A stretch of 5,230 bases of DNA. Origin: an uncultured Eubacteriales bacterium (GTDB taxonomy: Bacteria > Bacillota > Clostridia > Christensenellales > Aristaeellaceae). The DNA lies in NCBI GenBank assembly GCA_900553265.1, contig USDD01000139.1:1-5230 (forward strand). Direction: 5' to 3'. Of the stretch, positions 3,249-5,230 are shown one piece after another. Made by a program: the position numbers and the translations under genes. Under the pieces are notes generated by a model. The model was not told the origin of the DNA. It made no database searches and worked only from the letters and a program-made list of their open reading frames with translations. Positions within the stretch are counted from its first letter, which is position 1. The number at the start of each line of letters is the position of its first letter.

Positions 3249-5230
3249 TCAGTCCGCGAGGCGCTTGTAGGAGGCGAGGCGGGCGGCCGCGTCTTCCTGA
3301 GCGTCCTTGAACAGTTCGGGAGCGACGTCCGGGAACTGACGGAGCAGGGAGGCGTAGCGGTTCTCGCCCTTGATGAAGTCGAGGTAGGACTCGGTGGGAT
3401 CCTTGGAGTCGAGAGTGAACTTCTTCTCGGCCTCGGGGTTGTAGCGGTAGGTCTGCCAGTAGCCGGCCGCGACAGCCTTCTTGATCTCGAGCTGAGCCTG
3501 ATTCATCTTGATGCCGTGGTTGATGCAGGGCGCGTAGGCGATGATGAGGGACGGGCCGTGATAGGCCTCGGCCTCGGTCATGGCCTTGAGCACCTGCGCG
3601 GGATCGGACATGGCCACCTGGGCGACGTAGACGTAGCCGTAGGACATGGCCATCATGCCGAGATCCTTCTTCTTGGTGCGCTTGCCGGCGGCGGCGAACT
3701 TCGCCACGGCGGCATGCGGGGAGGACTTGGAGGCCTGTCCGCCGGTGTTGGAGTAGACCTCGGTGTCGAGGACGAGGACGTTGACGTCCTGATCCTGCGC
3801 CAGAACGTGATCCAGTCCGCCGTAGCCGATGTCGTAGGCCCAGCCGTCGCCGCCGAAGATCCAGAAGGACTTCTTGGTCAGCAGATCGGCGTTCTCGATG
3901 ACCTTGCGGGCCAGCGTGCAGGCTTCGCACTTGCAGACCTTGCCGTTGGCGAGCCACTCGTCCTCATAGGGAGCACCCACGCCGGTCAGGTCGATGCCGT
4001 CCTTGCAGGCGGCCAGCAGCTTCGCGCCGGCTTCCTTGGAGCCTTCCGCGTCGTTCATCTTCTCGAGCCACTCAGCGCCGGCTTCCTTGATGGCGGGCTG
4101 GCAGTACTCCACGGCGATCAGCGCGCGGACGGTGTCAGCCAGCTTCTCGCGGCGCTGCGTGATGCCCAGCTGCATGCCGAAGCCGAACTCGGCGTTGTCC
4201 TCGAAGAGGCTGTTGGCCCAGGCGGGACCATGGCCGTCCTCGTTGACGGTGTAGGGGCAGGTGGGCGCGGAGCCGCCGTAGATGGAGGAGCAGCCGGTGG
4301 CGTTGGCGATGATCATGCGGTCGCCGAACAGCTGGGTAACCAGCTTGACGTAGGGCGTTTCGCCGCAGCCCGCGCACGCTCCGGAGAACTCGAACAGGGG
4401 CTTCTTGAACTGGCTGTCCTTGACGGTCTTGACATTCAGCTCACCCTTGAATTCAGGCAGCTTCTGGGCGAACTCCCAGTTGGCTTCCTGAGCGGTCTGG
4501 GTCTCGAGGGGCTTCATTTCCAGAGCCACCTTGGCGCCCTTCTGGTTGACGGGGCAGACCTGAGTGCAGTTCTCGCAGCCGGTGCAGTCCAGCGGAGAAA
4601 CCTGCATGCGGTACTGATAGCCCTTGAACTTGGGGCCGATGGCGGGCTTGGTCTCGAAGGACGCGGGCGCGTTCTTCATGTCCTCCTCGGAGACGAGGTA
4701 GGGGCGGATGCAGGCGTGCGGGCAGACGATGGCGCAGTTGCCGCACTGGATGCACGCGTCGATGTTCCACTGGGGAACGGCGACGGCGATGCCGCGCTTT
4801 TCGAACTTGGTGGTGCCGGTGGGCACGCGGCCCGCGGCGTCGACCATGGAGACGGGCAGCTTGTCGCCGGCCTGTGCCAGGATCGGAGCGATGAAGGTGT
4901 CGAAGTACTCGGTGGTGCCCTCAACCTTGACGGGAACCGCACCCTCGGTGCAGGTCGCCCACTCGGCGGGAACCTTCACTTCGTTCAGGCCGGAGATGGC
5001 GATGTCGATGGCGTCCCAGTTCTTCTTGACGACCTCGTCGCCCTTCTTGCCGTAGGTCTTCTTGGCATACGCCTTCATGTACTCATCCGCCTTCTCGTAG
5101 GGGATGATCTCGGCCAGCTTGAAGAACGCGGCCTGCATGATGGTGTTGATGCGTCCGCCCATGCCGACCTGCTTGGCCAGCTTGATGGCGTCGATGGTGT
5201 AGAGCTTGGCGTTCTTCTTGGCCAGAGCCT
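3249..5230 (-). CDS. nifJ: Pyruvate:ferredoxin (flavodoxin) oxidoreductase, C-terminal part, cut by window edge
   Basis: The enzyme oxidises pyruvate with CoA to acetyl-CoA and CO2, passing electrons to ferredoxin, at the centre of anaerobic fermentation. The last 659 codons are visible of an expected 1,170-1,200; the first visible residues (KKNAKLYTIDAIKLA...GGRINTIMQAAFFKL) belong to the end of the gamma-type domain. Counting from the right edge, the ferredoxin-like domain has CIQCGNCAIVCP (159-170) and CTGCENCTQVCP (215-226) for two 4Fe-4S clusters. The thiamine-diphosphate domain follows, with CAGC (285-288), NATGCSSIY (C313) and APCINHG (C568) giving the four ligands of the proximal cluster. 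GGDGWAYDIGYGG (459-471) and the SNTGGQ loop (493-498) bind magnesium and cofactor. An extra CKCEAC (432-437) lies just before the GDG motif. The stop codon is the loop of a small perfect hairpin (3243-3257), and the transcript ends at the terminator at 3144-3108. 2-oxoglutarate or indolepyruvate enzymes are unlikely because those are split or lack this domain order. Confidence 0.97.
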   Translation of the reverse strand, partial: ALAKKNAKLYTIDAIKLAKQVGMGGRINTIMQAAFFKLAEIIPYEKADEYMKAYAKKTYGKKGDEVVKKNWDAIDIAISGLNEVKVPAEWATCTEGAVPVKVEGTTEYFDTFIAPILAQAGDKLPVSMVDAAGRVPTGTTKFEKRGIAVAVPQWNIDACIQCGNCAIVCPHACIRPYLVSEEDMKNAPASFETKPAIGPKFKGYQYRMQVSPLDCTGCENCTQVCPVNQKGAKVALEMKPLETQTAQEANWEFAQKLPEFKGELNVKTVKDSQFKKPLFEFSGACAGCGETPYVKLVTQLFGDRMIIANATGCSSIYGGSAPTCPYTVNEDGHGPAWANSLFEDNAEFGFGMQLGITQRREKLADTVRALIAVEYCQPAIKEAGAEWLEKMNDAEGSKEAGAKLLAACKDGIDLTGVGAPYEDEWLANGKVCKCEACTLARKVIENADLLTKKSFWIFGGDGWAYDIGYGGLDHVLAQDQDVNVLVLDTEVYSNTGGQASKSSPHAAVAKFAAAGKRTKKKDLGMMAMSYGYVYVAQVAMSDPAQVLKAMTEAEAYHGPSLIIAYAPCINHGIKMNQAQLEIKKAVAAGYWQTYRYNPEAEKKFTLDSKDPTESYLDFIKGENRYASLLRQFPDVAPELFKDAQEDAAARLASYKRLAD

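Overview
The window looks like chromosomal DNA of a high-GC, strictly anaerobic member of the Clostridia (Bacillota). Three things point there: a single-chain pyruvate:ferredoxin oxidoreductase, the greA-lysS pairing common in that phylum, and strong AGGAGG-type ribosome binding sites with sigma-A-like promoters. The species cannot be named from the sequence. Every full-length protein gene is on the minus strand, so reading order is right to left.

Layout from right to left. At 5230-3249 is the C-terminal 659 codons of pyruvate:ferredoxin oxidoreductase (nifJ), whose 5' part lies outside the window. It is followed by a GC-rich stem-loop and a strong intrinsic terminator at 3144-3108. At 2965-1412 is a 517-residue protein with its own promoter and terminator. 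It looks like a clan-A (TIM-barrel) glycoside hydrolase and probably belongs to the DUF5722 group; it has no signal peptide. At 765-292 is the transcript-cleavage factor gene greA. It has a near-perfect promoter and a two-tier hairpin leader, and it is followed after 22 bases by lysS (269-1, truncated by the window edge), presumably as one operon.

The most interesting part is 866-1337, a stretch without a normal gene between greA and the hydrolase. It has the full architecture of a type I toxin-antitoxin locus of the TxpA/BsrG/Hol_Tox kind. A minus-strand extended -10 promoter leads to an mRNA with a 5'-end hairpin and a leader that can hide its own Shine-Dalgarno sequence. The leader precedes a small ORF beginning MSDFEIISVVIMIA. 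A lysine-rich tail (TKNKKKKK-stop) lies further on in another frame. Facing it on the plus strand is a perfect TTGACA-17-TATAAT promoter for a short antisense RNA. That RNA would terminate on the toxin's own lysine codons.

The toxin ORF is broken. Its membrane-spanning middle is replaced by about 110 bases of closely packed hairpins that look like a dispersed palindromic repeat, leaving a stop after 22 codons and a frame change before the tail. The 5' part of the antisense RNA and the 5' leader of the toxin mRNA are also related to each other in inverted orientation. As a result the antisense RNA carries a second copy of the leader's anti-Shine-Dalgarno segment.

Functionally, nifJ serves central fermentative metabolism, the hydrolase probably acts on an intracellular glycan or oligosaccharide, and greA-lysS is housekeeping transcription and translation. 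The toxin locus looks like a decaying selfish or stress module lodged between transcription units.
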